The notes beneath the pieces are model-generated. The model was not told the origin of the DNA, did not search any database, and was given only the letters and a program-made list of their open reading frames with translations. A stretch of 64,000 bases of DNA, taken from NCBI RefSeq assembly GCF_019797865.1, contig NZ_CP081869.1, positions 2,567,501-2,631,500 on the forward strand, given 5' to 3'. Shown here piece by piece: positions 34,908-43,947 of this stretch; positions within the stretch are counted from its first letter, which is position 1; every line of letters starts with the position of its first letter. The position numbers and the translations under genes were made by a program. This stretch comes from Chenggangzhangella methanolivorans (GTDB lineage: Bacteria; Pseudomonadota; Alphaproteobacteria; Rhizobiales; Methylopilaceae).

Positions 34908-36530
34908 ATGAGCAACGCGGACGAAGTTTCGCGATCGGGGGCTGCTGTCTTGAGCGATCCTTTGATTTCTAGCAGTGAAGGGCATCAACTCCATCGGTCG
35001 ATCACATGGAAAGATGCGTTCTGGGTGGCAAGCGGCGTTCCGGCGCTCGTGTTGTTCTCGATCGGCGGCCTGGCGGCGACGGTCGGCGCGCCGTCTTGGC
35101 TGTGTTGGACGGCGTCGGTGATTTTTGGGTTCCTGCAGGCCTTCGTCTATGCCGAGATCGCAGGCCTGTTCCCAGGCAAGTCCGGTGGCGCGTCGGTCTA
35201 CGGCGCGGCAGCGTGGGTGCGTTACTCGAAGATCGTCGCGCCTCTGTCGCTCTGGTCGAACTGGCTCGCCTGGACGCCGGTGCTAACAGTCGGATCGACG
35301 ATCGCCGCAGCCTACATCCTTACGTCGCTGTTCGGCCCTGACGCCGCGATCAACACCCAGAAGCTGACGCTCCTGGACCTCGGCTTCCTGAAGCAGGGAC
35401 TTGAGATCAGGATCAACGGCACGTCGATCGTCGCGACGGTCCTCATGCTCCTTACCTTCGCGGTCCAGCACAAGGGCATCCTCGGGACCGCGCGCATTCA
35501 GTTCATCATCGCGGTAGTGGCGCTGACGCCGCTTCTGCTGATTGGCATCGTGCCGTTCTTCACCGGCGACATCGCCGTCTCGCACTTCCAGCCCTTCGTT
35601 CCGATCTCGGGCGCCTGGGACAAGGCGGGCTGGACACTGTTTCTTGGCGGCATCTACATGGCGGCCTGGTCGTCCTACGCATTCGAAACCGCCGTCTGCT
35701 ACACGCGCGAATTCCGCGATCCAAAGACCGACACCTTCAAGGCGATCTTCTGGTCGGGCGTCCTGTGCGTCGCTGCCTACACCCTCATCCCGCTTGCCTT
35801 CCAGGGCGCGCTCGGCACGGAAGGCGTGGCGTCGCCAGGGATCGTCGACGGGTCGGGCGTCGCCGGCGCGATGGCGGGAATGGTCGGCGGCGGCGCGACG
35901 GTCGGGAACATCCTGATCGCCATGCTCGTCCTGTCCCTGCTGCTGGGCGTGTCGACCTCGATGGCAGGTTCGTCTCGCACGCTCTACCAGGGTTCCGTCG
36001 ACGGTTGGCTTCCGAAGTATCTCAGCCACGTCAACCACCACGGCGCACCGACCAGGGCGATGTGGACCGACCTCGGCTTCAACGTCGTGCTGCTGACCTT
36101 GTCGGACTCCCTGTTCGTCCTCGCGGTGTCGAACATCTGCTACCTGGTCTTCATCTTCCTCAATCTGCATGCGGGGTGGATCCACAGGATCGACAACGCG
36201 CATGTCGAGCGCCCCTACCGTTGCCCGAACTGGCTGATGGTCGTGGGGTTCATTCTTGCCTATGTGAACGCCTTCATGCTCGGGGCGGGCGCGAACGTCT
36301 GGGGTCCGGGGACACTCATGACGGGCGTGTTCGCGTTGGCGATCATCCTGCCAGTCTTCTGGTATCGGCACTACGTCGTGGACAAGGGCAGCTTCCCGCA
36401 GGCGATGCTCAAAGATCTCCATATGACCGACGGCGTTCTCTCGGCGCCCAAGGCCGGGCTGCTGCCTTACGCGGCCCTTGCCGCCGGTGTGCTGATCGTC
36501 TTCAGCGCAAACTCCTACTTCCACGGCTGA
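34908..36530 (+). CDS. APC-family amino acid/amine permease
   Basis: 540 aa from ATG 34908 with GGAGGAGAGG upstream. About twelve membrane segments begin near residue 35 (KDAFWVASGVPALVLFSIGG). APC features include the early GAPSWLCW...EIAGLFPGKSGGASVYG stretch, equivalent to the consensus first helices, and FETAVCYTREFRDPKTDTFK in the middle. It lies on its own transcription unit between terminators and shares a candidate operator with the flavoprotein/ligase region. Likely imports the amine or amino acid used by the cluster (PuuP-like role, inference). Confidence 0.88.
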   Translation: MSNADEVSRSGAAVLSDPLISSSEGHQLHRSITWKDAFWVASGVPALVLFSIGGLAATVGAPSWLCWTASVIFGFLQAFVYAEIAGLFPGKSGGASVYGAAAWVRYSKIVAPLSLWSNWLAWTPVLTVGSTIAAAYILTSLFGPDAAINTQKLTLLDLGFLKQGLEIRINGTSIVATVLMLLTFAVQHKGILGTARIQFIIAVVALTPLLLIGIVPFFTGDIAVSHFQPFVPISGAWDKAGWTLFLGGIYMAAWSSYAFETAVCYTREFRDPKTDTFKAIFWSGVLCVAAYTLIPLAFQGALGTEGVASPGIVDGSGVAGAMAGMVGGGATVGNILIAMLVLSLLLGVSTSMAGSSRTLYQGSVDGWLPKYLSHVNHHGAPTRAMWTDLGFNVVLLTLSDSLFVLAVSNICYLVFIFLNLHAGWIHRIDNAHVERPYRCPNWLMVVGFILAYVNAFMLGAGANVWGPGTLMTGVFALAIILPVFWYRHYVVDKGSFPQAMLKDLHMTDGVLSAPKAGLLPYAALAAGVLIVFSANSYFHG

Positions 36531-36589
36531 CGACAAAGATCGGGCTGGCCCCGACGCCTCCGGCTCCTCTCAATTCTGTCAGGGAACTT

Positions 36590-36620
36590 GAGCTGCTCCG
36601 TCACCGGAGCAGCTCTTTTT
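36590..36620 (+). terminator. Terminator after the permease
   Basis: Perfect 11-bp stem GAGCTGCTCCG - 4 nt - CGGAGCAGCTC followed by TTTTT. Confidence 0.9.
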
Positions 36621-36975
36621 GGGCACAGTTCTCCACAACTCAAAGATTTCGGAACTTCGGGAAACATGACGCGTCGCGCAGGAGCTATCAGTACGCCTTC
36701 ATGCCACAGCTTCTTCGGGGGTAAGGTCCACAGTCGGGGCTCGATCTCAGGTCCGCTATTTGGCTGAGCCTTGGTGTCTGGTGTTGGCGCTTCGCGGCTT
36801 TGAGCGCGGTTGAGCCGTTGCCGACAGCCAAAATGTCCGCGTTTCCAACGAGTAAGTCGCATCTCGAGCTGAATGCATCGAGACACTCGCGCTCTTGGCA
36901 TTATAAAGACCGATCCGGCGGCTCCGCACGAAAGCGGCGGGGTAGTCAATCTTGAGAAACTTCGCCGATCTTCAG
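36621..36975. other. 355 bases, no gene seen
   Basis: No supported gene, repeat or RNA. Convergent intergenic region between the permease terminator and the stop of nrsF. Confidence 0.5.
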
Positions 36976-37614
36976 TCACCAGCGGAGCATGCGGGCACCC
37001 GCCGCGGAGCCGATCACAGTCATGAGGGCGACGGCCAGCGAATACCACACCGCCAGGAACAGTGGAGAATCGTCTGGACAGTGCATGGCGTAGAATGTTG
37101 CGCCGACGGCTCCAGCTAGAAGGCCGGCGGCGGCTCCGAGCGCGCCGGGAGAGTTGGGCGCGCCGCGTCTGAGAGCGATCAGTATGACGGCGAGCGGGAC
37201 GGCGGAGATGATCGGCACGCAAGCGAGGCATAGGAGCGCGTTCCGGCCGACCGTCCGGCTCCACCAGAGGGCGCTCGGGGTCACGGCCAGTTCGACCACC
37301 ACCGTGATCGCGAAGACCACAACCGCGCCGATGAGCGCGATTCGCGCAGCGCCAAGTCGAGCGCCGGGCCGGGCCAGCCGCATTACGAGTAGGCCGGCGC
37401 TCGCGACGAATGATCCCGTGATGACGAACTTCAGCGGATAGCGGATCGCCGCGAACGCGGGGTCGACCGGCGGCCTCGCGCCCAAGAGAGTCCACGTCGC
37501 GAAACCCGCGAAGACAGCGGCTAAGGCGACCGCCGCGGCAACCGCCGGCAGAAGCCGCTTCCGCGGGGCGTCCGCGTCCAGCGCTATCGTCCTGATCAGA
37601 TCCTCCGTCCTCAT
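36976..37614 (-). CDS. nrsF: NrsF-type anti-sigma factor (DUF1109)
   Basis: 212 aa, starting MRTEDLIRTIALDADAPRKR: a short cytoplasmic N-terminus, then six membrane segments. The DUF1109 signature AMHCPDDSPLFLAVWY lies near the end and a second Cys pair (CLACVP) in the middle. NrsF holds SigF at the membrane and releases it on metal or oxidative stress in Caulobacter. Its ATG overlaps the sigF stop by 4 nt, so the two are coupled. Confidence 0.9.
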   Translation of the reverse strand: MRTEDLIRTIALDADAPRKRLLPAVAAAVALAAVFAGFATWTLLGARPPVDPAFAAIRYPLKFVITGSFVASAGLLVMRLARPGARLGAARIALIGAVVVFAITVVVELAVTPSALWWSRTVGRNALLCLACVPIISAVPLAVILIALRRGAPNSPGALGAAAGLLAGAVGATFYAMHCPDDSPLFLAVWYSLAVALMTVIGSAAGARMLRW

Positions 37615-38171
37615 TTGCGAAAACTCCTATAGGCGTCGGCCAAAGCCGACAGACCGCGATGAAGCGCGACCCTTACGGCGCCTTCGCTCATGTCGAGGTC
37701 TTTCGCCGTTTCGCGGATCTCCTTTCCGTCGATCGAGATCGCCTTAACCACCGCGTGTTGTTTGCCCTTAAGAACGGAGATCAGCCTACTAGCCTCATCC
37801 GGTCGCAATCCCTCGTCTTCAGGTTCCGTCGGCAAGGTTTCCGCAAAGTCGTCGATCGGAACATGGATGCGTCGCCCTCGGCGGCGGAGCGCGTCTATGA
37901 TCTTGTTGCGTGCGATCGCCGCCGCCCATCGCCCGACAGGCTGCCCCTCATCCCAGGTGCCGCGCTTGAGATGGATCGCAAGCAGCGTCTCCTGGACCAC
38001 GTCCTCGACATCGGCCGAGCCGAAGCCCCATGCCGACGCCCGGCTTCGCGCCACGCTCCGGATGAAAGGCGCCAGAGCCGCCAGAAGCCGCTCATATGCA
38101 GCGGCGTCGCCTGCGATCCCCGCTTTCATCCAAGCGATCCAATCGCTTTCAGCCGCCTTTCCGCCGATCAT
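37611..38171 (-). CDS. sigF: ECF sigma factor SigF
   Basis: 186 aa. Region 2 contains DVEDVVQETLLAIHLKRGTW and AIARNKIIDALRRRGRR (DNA melting/-10 recognition); region 4 contains ISIDGKEIRETAKDLDMSEG and AVRVALHRGLSALA (-35 recognition HTH). Directly coupled to nrsF. Controls a stress regulon in relatives; the divergent gene at 38362 is a plausible target. Confidence 0.92.
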   Translation of the reverse strand: MIGGKAAESDWIAWMKAGIAGDAAAYERLLAALAPFIRSVARSRASAWGFGSADVEDVVQETLLAIHLKRGTWDEGQPVGRWAAAIARNKIIDALRRRGRRIHVPIDDFAETLPTEPEDEGLRPDEASRLISVLKGKQHAVVKAISIDGKEIRETAKDLDMSEGAVRVALHRGLSALADAYRSFRK

Positions 38172-38361
38172 CCGCCCTCAATACGTTGGGGTAAGCGCCT
38201 TCGTTACGCGGAATGACAGGGTCAGGCGCCCGTCCACGGCTCATGAATGTAACGAATCCGCTCTGGTCTGCGAAAGTTACCTGAGAGCACAAGCCTTTAG
38301 GGATGTCCCAAAGCCGCACCCTGCGAGCCGACGGGACGGCCATGAACCAGAAGGGACGGCC

Positions 38362-38919
38362 ATGTCCGGATCCACACGTGTGAGCTTCATCGGCGGTGCA
38401 TCGGGCCCATGGCGCGTGGAGCGCATCGAAGCGATCGCTGGCGCCGCGCTCCCTCCTGTTCGTTTCGTCGATGTCGTCACGGTCGAGCCCGGCGCGCCGA
38501 AGCCGCCGGGCGAGTGGGTCCTGACCGGCGCGACCAGCAATACCCGCTACACGACGCGGATTGAGACGTCGGCGCTCACTGCGAAGCAGGAGCCGCTGGG
38601 CCGATCTGACGCTACCCTCGCAGCGTTGATACCAATCCGAAAATCCCCGTCTTGGTGGAGCCTCGCGCAAGACGAGCGTCGGTCGATCTTCGAGGCGCAG
38701 TCGCGGCATATCGCGATCGGCCTCGACTATCTTCCCGCGATCGCACGCCGGCTACATCATGCCCGCGATCTCGGGGAACCATTCGATTTCCTGACCTGGT
38801 TCGAATTCCGGCCTGAAGACGAAGCCGACTTCGATGCTCTGGTCGCGCGTTTGCGCGACATCCCGGAATGGTCGTTCGTCGAGCGCGAAGTCGACATCCG
38901 GCTACGGCGCCCTGATTGA
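38362..38919 (+). CDS. Chlorite dismutase family (heme) protein
   Basis: 185 aa from ATG 38362 (MSGSTRVSFIGGASGPWRVE). Dimeric-alpha/beta-barrel family: WWSLAQDERRSIFEAQSRHI, then LPAIARRLHHARDLGEPFDF and LTWFEFRPEDEADFDALVAR. The His in RRLHHARDL is in place for the proximal heme ligand. The short length matches clade 2 Cld or Cld-like proteins; chlorite activity cannot be assumed. Divergent from sigF. Confidence 0.8.
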   Translation: MSGSTRVSFIGGASGPWRVERIEAIAGAALPPVRFVDVVTVEPGAPKPPGEWVLTGATSNTRYTTRIETSALTAKQEPLGRSDATLAALIPIRKSPSWWSLAQDERRSIFEAQSRHIAIGLDYLPAIARRLHHARDLGEPFDFLTWFEFRPEDEADFDALVARLRDIPEWSFVEREVDIRLRRPD

Positions 38920-39099
38920 TCCGGCCGGCGATGCCATCGTGCGACCCGCGTAACGATCCGGATCCCTCGAGCGTAATCGATCGTGTAGCCGGCGGCGGAG
39001 GCCGGTCCCGATCGGTCGCGACGATCCTTGTCCTGGCCGAAGGCTACGGGTGAGCGCGTCCGGCGCGCGCCGCCCGTCACTCTGGTCAGGAGCTTGACG

Positions 39100-39786
39100 A
39101 TGGGTGGACGCTCGCTTGCCGCAGCCCTCGCTATGGCCCTTCTTGGCGCATCTCACGCTGCGCGCGCCGAGCAGCCTATCGTGGTCGAACTGTTCACGAG
39201 CCAGGGCTGCTCGTCCTGTCCGCCCGCCAACGCCAATCTGATCCAGCTCGCCGACCGGCGCGATGTGCTGGCTCTCAGCTATTCCGTGACCTATTGGGAT
39301 CGGCTCGGCTGGAAGGACAGTTTCGGCAAGGCCGAGTTCACGCGCCGGCAGGCCGACTACGTGCCGAAGCTCGGCCTGGACGGCCCGTTCACGCCCCACA
39401 TGGTGGTCGACGGACGCTTCAGCGCGGTCGGCCAGGATCTGAACGAGGTGCTCGGCCTTGTCGCGCGCGCCGGCGACCGACGCGGGCCCGAGGTCGAAAT
39501 CTCGGCTGGCAAGGTCGCGATCGGCGCCGGAACGCCGCAGCTGGGCGGAGCCGACGTCTGGCTGGTGCGGTTCGATCCGAACACGGTGCGCGTCGCGGTG
39601 GGGCGCGGCGAGAATTCGGGCCGCACCCTGCCGCACGCGCATGTGGTCCACGAACTGCGCCGGCTGGGCGGGTGGACCGGCGAGGCGGCGACGCTGCCGC
39701 TGCCCCCGGCCGTCGACAAGCTGCAGACCGCGATCCTCGTCCAGGCCAGAGACGGCGGACCGATCGTGGCCGCCGCGCGTCGATGA
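39100..39786 (+). CDS. DUF1223 secreted thioredoxin-like protein
   Basis: 228 aa from ATG 39100 (AGGAG upstream). Signal peptide to about residue 23 (LLGASHAARA), then VVELFTSQGCSSCPPANANL with a CSSC redox motif at 37-40, and FTPHMVVDGRFSAVGQD typical of DUF1223. Periplasmic redox or folding role is inferred from the fold. Followed at 43 nt by the DUF1353 gene. Confidence 0.87.
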   Translation: MGGRSLAAALAMALLGASHAARAEQPIVVELFTSQGCSSCPPANANLIQLADRRDVLALSYSVTYWDRLGWKDSFGKAEFTRRQADYVPKLGLDGPFTPHMVVDGRFSAVGQDLNEVLGLVARAGDRRGPEVEISAGKVAIGAGTPQLGGADVWLVRFDPNTVRVAVGRGENSGRTLPHAHVVHELRRLGGWTGEAATLPLPPAVDKLQTAILVQARDGGPIVAAARR

Positions 39787-39829
39787 CCTGAAGACACAGG
39801 ATCTCTAAAACAGCGCGAAGGGGCCTTGC

Positions 39830-40540
39830 ATGACCGTGCGCGCCCTTGGCCTTACGGCCATCATCTGCACCGTTTGGGCCTTGCCGGCCTCCGCTCAGTT
39901 CACCGGGGATCTGGCGTTCGACCCCGACGGCTGCATGGCGGAGCGAAAATGCATCCTGCGGTCGCCGCTGCTGTTTATCGACGGCGCCAAGCGGACATGG
40001 CGGGCCGAGGCCGGCGATGTCACGGACGGGGCGAGCATACCGGACTGGGCGCAGAGCATTATCGGAGGCCCATGGGACGAAGCCTACCTGAAAGCGGCCG
40101 TGCTTCACGACCACTATTGCGACAGGCGGACGGCGTCCTGGGGCGACACGCACCTGATGTTCTACGAGGCGCTGATCGAACTCGGCGTGAGCGTCTATAA
40201 GTCGAAGCTGATGTATTACGCCGTCTATGTAGGCGGGCCGCGCTGGATCGACATGGTCGCGCCGACCTGCGGCGACGGCTCGGGGGCGCCATGTGCCGAC
40301 GGCCAGCAGCCTACGATGAAACGCATCGGCGAGATCGTCCGGGGCGAGCGCTACGACCGCTTGGACATGCGCGCGGAGATGGCCGAAGTCTCGGCCCGCA
40401 TGGACGCGGACCCGGACATGTCGCTCGAGGACCTTCGTTCGATGGCTGCGAAGAACCATCCCGAGGATCCGTTTCTCAAGCAGGACGGGCCGGTCCGGGC
40501 GGGCGAGCCGGCGGATCGTTTCATGCGCTCGATGAGGTGA
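39830..40540 (+). CDS. DUF1353 secreted protein
   Basis: 236 aa with signal peptide MTVRALGLTAIICTVWALPA (cleavage at ASA-Q). The DUF1353 core GDVTDGASIPDWAQSIIGGP, then AAVLHDHYCDRR (His/Cys cluster), and YYAVYVGGPRW. The C-terminal ~70 residues are charged and probably disordered. Unknown function; possibly in the stress-gene neighbourhood of sigF. Confidence 0.85.
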   Translation: MTVRALGLTAIICTVWALPASAQFTGDLAFDPDGCMAERKCILRSPLLFIDGAKRTWRAEAGDVTDGASIPDWAQSIIGGPWDEAYLKAAVLHDHYCDRRTASWGDTHLMFYEALIELGVSVYKSKLMYYAVYVGGPRWIDMVAPTCGDGSGAPCADGQQPTMKRIGEIVRGERYDRLDMRAEMAEVSARMDADPDMSLEDLRSMAAKNHPEDPFLKQDGPVRAGEPADRFMRSMR

Positions 40541-40549
40541 CGCGCCGGC

Positions 40550-41188
40550 CTACCATCTCAGCAGGCGAGACCCCGCAAGCGCGCCGGCGGCCGTGACCAA
40601 CCCGATCGCGATCATGTACCAAATGGCGACGAAGAGCGGCGAATCGTCGGGACAGCTCGTGGCGTAGACCATCGCCGCCATCGCGCCAGCCAGCAGCCCG
40701 GCGGCCGCCCCGGTCAGGGCGGGCGAGGCCGGCGCACCGCGTCGAAGCGCCGTCAGCAGCGCGACGAGGGCCGGCGCGGCAAGCAGCGGAATGTGCGTCA
40801 AGCAGACCGTTGACATGGTCCCGACGGCGCGCGTCGTCCATCGATCCGCGGGCGTGACCAGCAATTCGATCGCGACCGAGACCAGCAGCGGCATGGCGGC
40901 CGCCGCGAGCGCGAGACCCTCGGCGGCGCCGGCCCGGCCGGGTCTGGAAAGCCGCAGAGCGATAGCCGCGGCCGCGAGCGCGAACCCCGCCATCAGCGCG
41001 AATTTCAGAGGGAAGCGCACGCTCCCAAAAGCTTCGACGATGTCTGGGCGGATGGAGAGCCGCATCGCGAACACGGCCGCCGCGCCGGCCGCGCCGAGCA
41101 GCAGCGCGCCCGCGACGGCGCGTCCGACCCTCCTCGGGGGAGAGCCCGCATCCGCGACGAGCGCGTCAATGAGCTGGGTCGTGAACAT
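40550..41188 (-). CDS. Second NrsF-type anti-sigma factor (DUF1109), no adjacent sigma
   Basis: 212 aa from ATG 41188 (MFTTQLIDALVADAGSPPRR). Six membrane segments and the signature YATSCPDDSPLFVAIWY; clearly paralogous to 36976-37614. No sigma gene lies upstream; the next gene is a truncated membrane protein. It may act on SigF or on a sigma elsewhere. Confidence 0.88.
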   Translation of the reverse strand: MFTTQLIDALVADAGSPPRRVGRAVAGALLLGAAGAAAVFAMRLSIRPDIVEAFGSVRFPLKFALMAGFALAAAAIALRLSRPGRAGAAEGLALAAAAMPLLVSVAIELLVTPADRWTTRAVGTMSTVCLTHIPLLAAPALVALLTALRRGAPASPALTGAAAGLLAGAMAAMVYATSCPDDSPLFVAIWYMIAIGLVTAAGALAGSRLLRW

Positions 41189-41241
41189 CCTGTCTTGGTT
41201 ACGCGACGGCCAGCTCAAGCGTTACGTTCGGGATCTTCGAC

Positions 41242-42342
41242 CTAGGGTGGAGGCCGGGTCGGCAGGAACCGGTAGATCCGCCAGGCGCCGGGACGTTCGT
41301 TCAGCAACTCGAAGGCCGGGTCTTTGGCGAAGGCGCCGGACGCCCACGCGCCGTCGGCGGCGGTGACTACGATGACACTGCAGTCGTGCGGCTCGAACAG
41401 CGCGTGCACGGCAGAGGCCGAAGCTGTTCCATCGAAGACGGCGCGGAACTCCGTGTCCGTGCGATCGACCTCTTCGGCCGACTTCCCCGAGAACGGACGC
41501 GCGAACTCCCATCCGGCGTAGCAGGAGCGCCGGTCGGAGAGGAGCGCCCATGAGATGTTGATCGGGTGCTGCGTCATGTCCGCAAACAAGCCCGGATTGC
41601 TGGCGATCCGCTCGGTTAGGCCGGAGTGCGCCCGCGCCTCGCGCCAGAGTTCGGGAGACCGGGCGAATGCGGCCGCGGAGCCGGACGGACGAGCCGCGAG
41701 ATCGTCGCGGAAGAAGAAGAACCCGCCATAGGCTCCGGCGAGAACGCAGGCGATCGCAAGCATCGATGGTACGGCCTTTGTCGGGCGAGCTGTCCAGCGC
41801 GACAGGCCTGCGGCCGCGAAGGCCGCGAGCACGAGCGTTCCGGGCAGGACCGCGCGCCAGCCAAGATCGTTGTTGAGGATTTTGCTCACGAGCAGCCAGG
41901 AGACCGCGAATGAGGCTGCGGCGCCGAGCGCGAGGACCGTCGCGACGCGCCTCCGCCCCGGATCGCCGCCGGCTGTGGCGAGCGCCGCCGCAAGCGCCGC
42001 CACGCCAATCGGAAAGGTCGCGGGCAGGTCGACCGGGAGCTGCACGGGCCAGAACCCGATCAGGTCGAGCGGGCGCCGGATCGCGTCTGCGACGGACGGG
42101 CCGAACACCTCGTAGGCGTGGAACGCGACAGGCGGTCCGCCGCTCCGCTCCGCCGCCGCCCGCGCCTGTTCAATCAAGATCGGCGAGGCCGCCGCCAGCG
42201 CGATCCCGAGCGCCAGGGCCGCGCGGGCGATCAAGCGGCCTCTTCGTTCCGAGACGGCCGCCGCATAGAAGCCCGCCATCGCGGCCGCGAGCGCGAACGT
42301 CACGCCGCCGACCCAGATCGAGCTGCCAAACGCAGCGGCCAC
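41242..42342 (-). pseudogene. Polytopic membrane protein, 5' end removed at an IS junction
   Basis: ~366 residues remain. About seven membrane segments (FALAAAMAGFYAAAVSERRG, ALALGIALAAASPILIEQAR, FAVSWLLVSKILNNDLGWRA, VLPGTLVLAAFAAAGL) are followed by a periplasmic C-terminal domain with CYAGWEFARPFSGKSAEEVD. It resembles the C-terminal half of large glycosyltransferase-39-like membrane proteins. The frame runs straight into the inverted repeat of the IS at 42343, and the missing N-terminal part is not on the other side of the IS. Confidence 0.6.
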
Positions 42343-42376
42343 TGGCCGGCCCCCATCGAGTGGTCCGGTTGCAATG

Positions 42377-43243
42377 TTAGTTCATGAGCGGCGCTGACGC
42401 GATGGTTGGTGTGGCCGGCGGAGCTGGTCGGGGTTGCGCAGCCGGCCATAGCGCGACCTCGGGCGCGGGCGGTCTGTAGCCGAGCGCCGAGTGCGGCCGG
42501 ACGGCGTTGTAATGCCGTCGCCAGCCTTCGATCACGGCTTTGGCCTCGGCGAGCGAGTAGAAGATCTCGCCGTTGAGAAGCTCGTCGCGTAGCCGGGCGT
42601 TGAAGCTCTCGCAGTAGCCGTTCTCCCAGGGACTGCCAGGCTCGATGAAGGCGGTCCGGGAGCCAACGGCCACGATCCACTCGCGGACGGCCTTGGCGGC
42701 GAACTCCGGGCCGTTGTCCGATCGGATGTGGCCCGGCGCGCCGCGCAGGACGAACAGGTCCGACAGGACGTCGATGACGTCGGTCGACCGGAGCCTCCGC
42801 CCGATCCGGATCGCAATGCATTCGCGCGTGAACTCGTCGATCACGTTGAGCATCCTGAACTTGCGGCCGTCGTGCGTGCGATCCTCGACGAAGTCGTAGG
42901 ACCAGACGTGGTTCGGCCGCTCCGGCCGCAGCCGCAGGCACGAACCGTCGTTGAACCAGAGCCGCCCTCGCTTGGGTTGTTTCTGCGGGACCTTTAGCCC
43001 CTCCCGTCTCCAGATCCGCTCGACCCGCTTCAGGTTCACGGCCCAGCCGGCGGAGCGCAGCAGGGCTGCGATCCGCCGGTAGCCGTAGCGGCCATACTGG
43101 ACGGCGAGCGCAACGATGTCGGCGGTCAGCGCCGCTTCATCGTCCGGCCGCATAGGGACCTTCCGCTGCGTAGAGCGGTGCTGGCCGAGCACGAGGCAGG
43201 CCCGACGCTCCGTCACACCGAGCTTGCTCACCACACGATCCAC
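42377..43243 (-). CDS. IS3-family transposase OrfB
   Basis: 288 aa (MDRVVSKLGVTERRACLVLG). In vivo probably fused to OrfA by -1 shifting (ARG-KLISPARRRDCVDRV). HTH_21 region RYGYRRIAALLRSAGWAVNL, integrase core Asp in VWSYDFVEDRT, Asp in IRSDNGPEF, Glu in GYCESFNARLRDE. Complete. Confidence 0.9.
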   Translation of the reverse strand: MDRVVSKLGVTERRACLVLGQHRSTQRKVPMRPDDEAALTADIVALAVQYGRYGYRRIAALLRSAGWAVNLKRVERIWRREGLKVPQKQPKRGRLWFNDGSCLRLRPERPNHVWSYDFVEDRTHDGRKFRMLNVIDEFTRECIAIRIGRRLRSTDVIDVLSDLFVLRGAPGHIRSDNGPEFAAKAVREWIVAVGSRTAFIEPGSPWENGYCESFNARLRDELLNGEIFYSLAEAKAVIEGWRRHYNAVRPHSALGYRPPAPEVALWPAAQPRPAPPATPTIASAPLMN

Positions 43244-43269
43244 GCAGTCGCGACGACGGGCGGGGCTGA

Positions 43270-43545
43270 TCAGTTTCCCCTTGCCGCCTCCGCCAGGATC
43301 ATCTTGTCCAGCGTCAGGTCCGACACCGCGCGTCGAAGCCGGGCGTTCTCAGCCTCAAGCTCCTTCAGGCGCTTCACTTGATCGCCCTTCAGCCCGCCAT
43401 ACTCAGTGCGCCAGCGATAGAACGTGACTTCGGTCACGCCGATCGAACGGATCGCTTCAGCGACCGGCCGCCCTTGTGCCGTAAGAACCTCAACCTGCCG
43501 CAGCTTCGCGACGATCTCTTCGGGTGCGTGCCTCTTCCTCGGCAT
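43270..43545 (-). CDS. IS3-family OrfA
   Basis: 91 aa (MPRKRHAPEEIVAKLRQVEV). HTH with EAIRSIGVTEVTFYRWRTEY and a leucine-rich C-terminal coiled coil (LKELEAENARLRRAVSDLTL) ending at the slippery GGGGAAAC. Confidence 0.9.
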   Translation of the reverse strand: MPRKRHAPEEIVAKLRQVEVLTAQGRPVAEAIRSIGVTEVTFYRWRTEYGGLKGDQVKRLKELEAENARLRRAVSDLTLDKMILAEAARGN

Positions 43546-43643
43546 CGTTCAGTCCTCCACATGGCCAAAAGCCATACATCAGGGAGGACCACTTCCCAGG
43601 GGGCAGACCAAACCCGCGATGATTTTCCCTCGTTTCGACGCGC

Positions 43644-43868
43644 CTACTTAACCTCGCCCTGCTTTTGCTCATCGGCGGGATCCTTGTACGGGCCTTCAGG
43701 TCGCTTCTCGTGACGCTCGTCGGGGCCGTTCGTTGCCCCACTTTTCGTGCGCTTCCTGTCGAATTCCTCGATATCCAGATTTTGAGCGGGCCGATCGACT
43801 GGGCTGTCGGACCTAACGTGTTTGCCCGTTTCGTCGGACCTTAACGGAGGCACGTTCGTGTTTGTCAT
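43644..43868 (-). CDS. Small disordered hypothetical protein
   Basis: 74 aa from ATG 43868 (GGAGC upstream). Highly charged (ERHEKRPEGPYKDPADEQKQ), no predicted fold. Similar in style to other short acidic/basic proteins in the window. Its stop is 33 nt from the IS end. Confidence 0.5.
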   Translation of the reverse strand: MTNTNVPPLRSDETGKHVRSDSPVDRPAQNLDIEEFDRKRTKSGATNGPDERHEKRPEGPYKDPADEQKQGEVK

Positions 43869-43947
43869 CAATCGCTCCTATCGCCTCGTCGCTCAGTAAA
43901 AATAGGTTGCCTGACTGTCTGATGCGGCCTCGACGCATCTGCGTGGC

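Larger units (their letters stand above)
42343..43610 (-). mobile_element. IS3-family insertion sequence, copy B (different type)
   Basis: ~1268 bp. Ends TGGCCGGCCCCC (left, 42343) and, on the other strand, TGGTCTGCCCCC (right, 43610), both followed by a GTGGTCC match. Carries orfA/orfB with a GGGGAAAC slippery site at ~43274-43280. No target duplication (CCAC against AACC). Confidence 0.8.

Noticed and set aside
28874-36530. Calling the cluster a complete N-methylglutamate pathway
   Set aside because: The NMG dehydrogenase genes mgdABCD are not present in the window and the flavoprotein is a single-subunit enzyme, so only a related pathway can be proposed.
35283-36536. 417-codon minus-strand open frame opposite the permease
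   Set aside because: Composition is His/Arg/Asp-rich without any fold, and it mirrors codon bias of the intact 12-TM permease.
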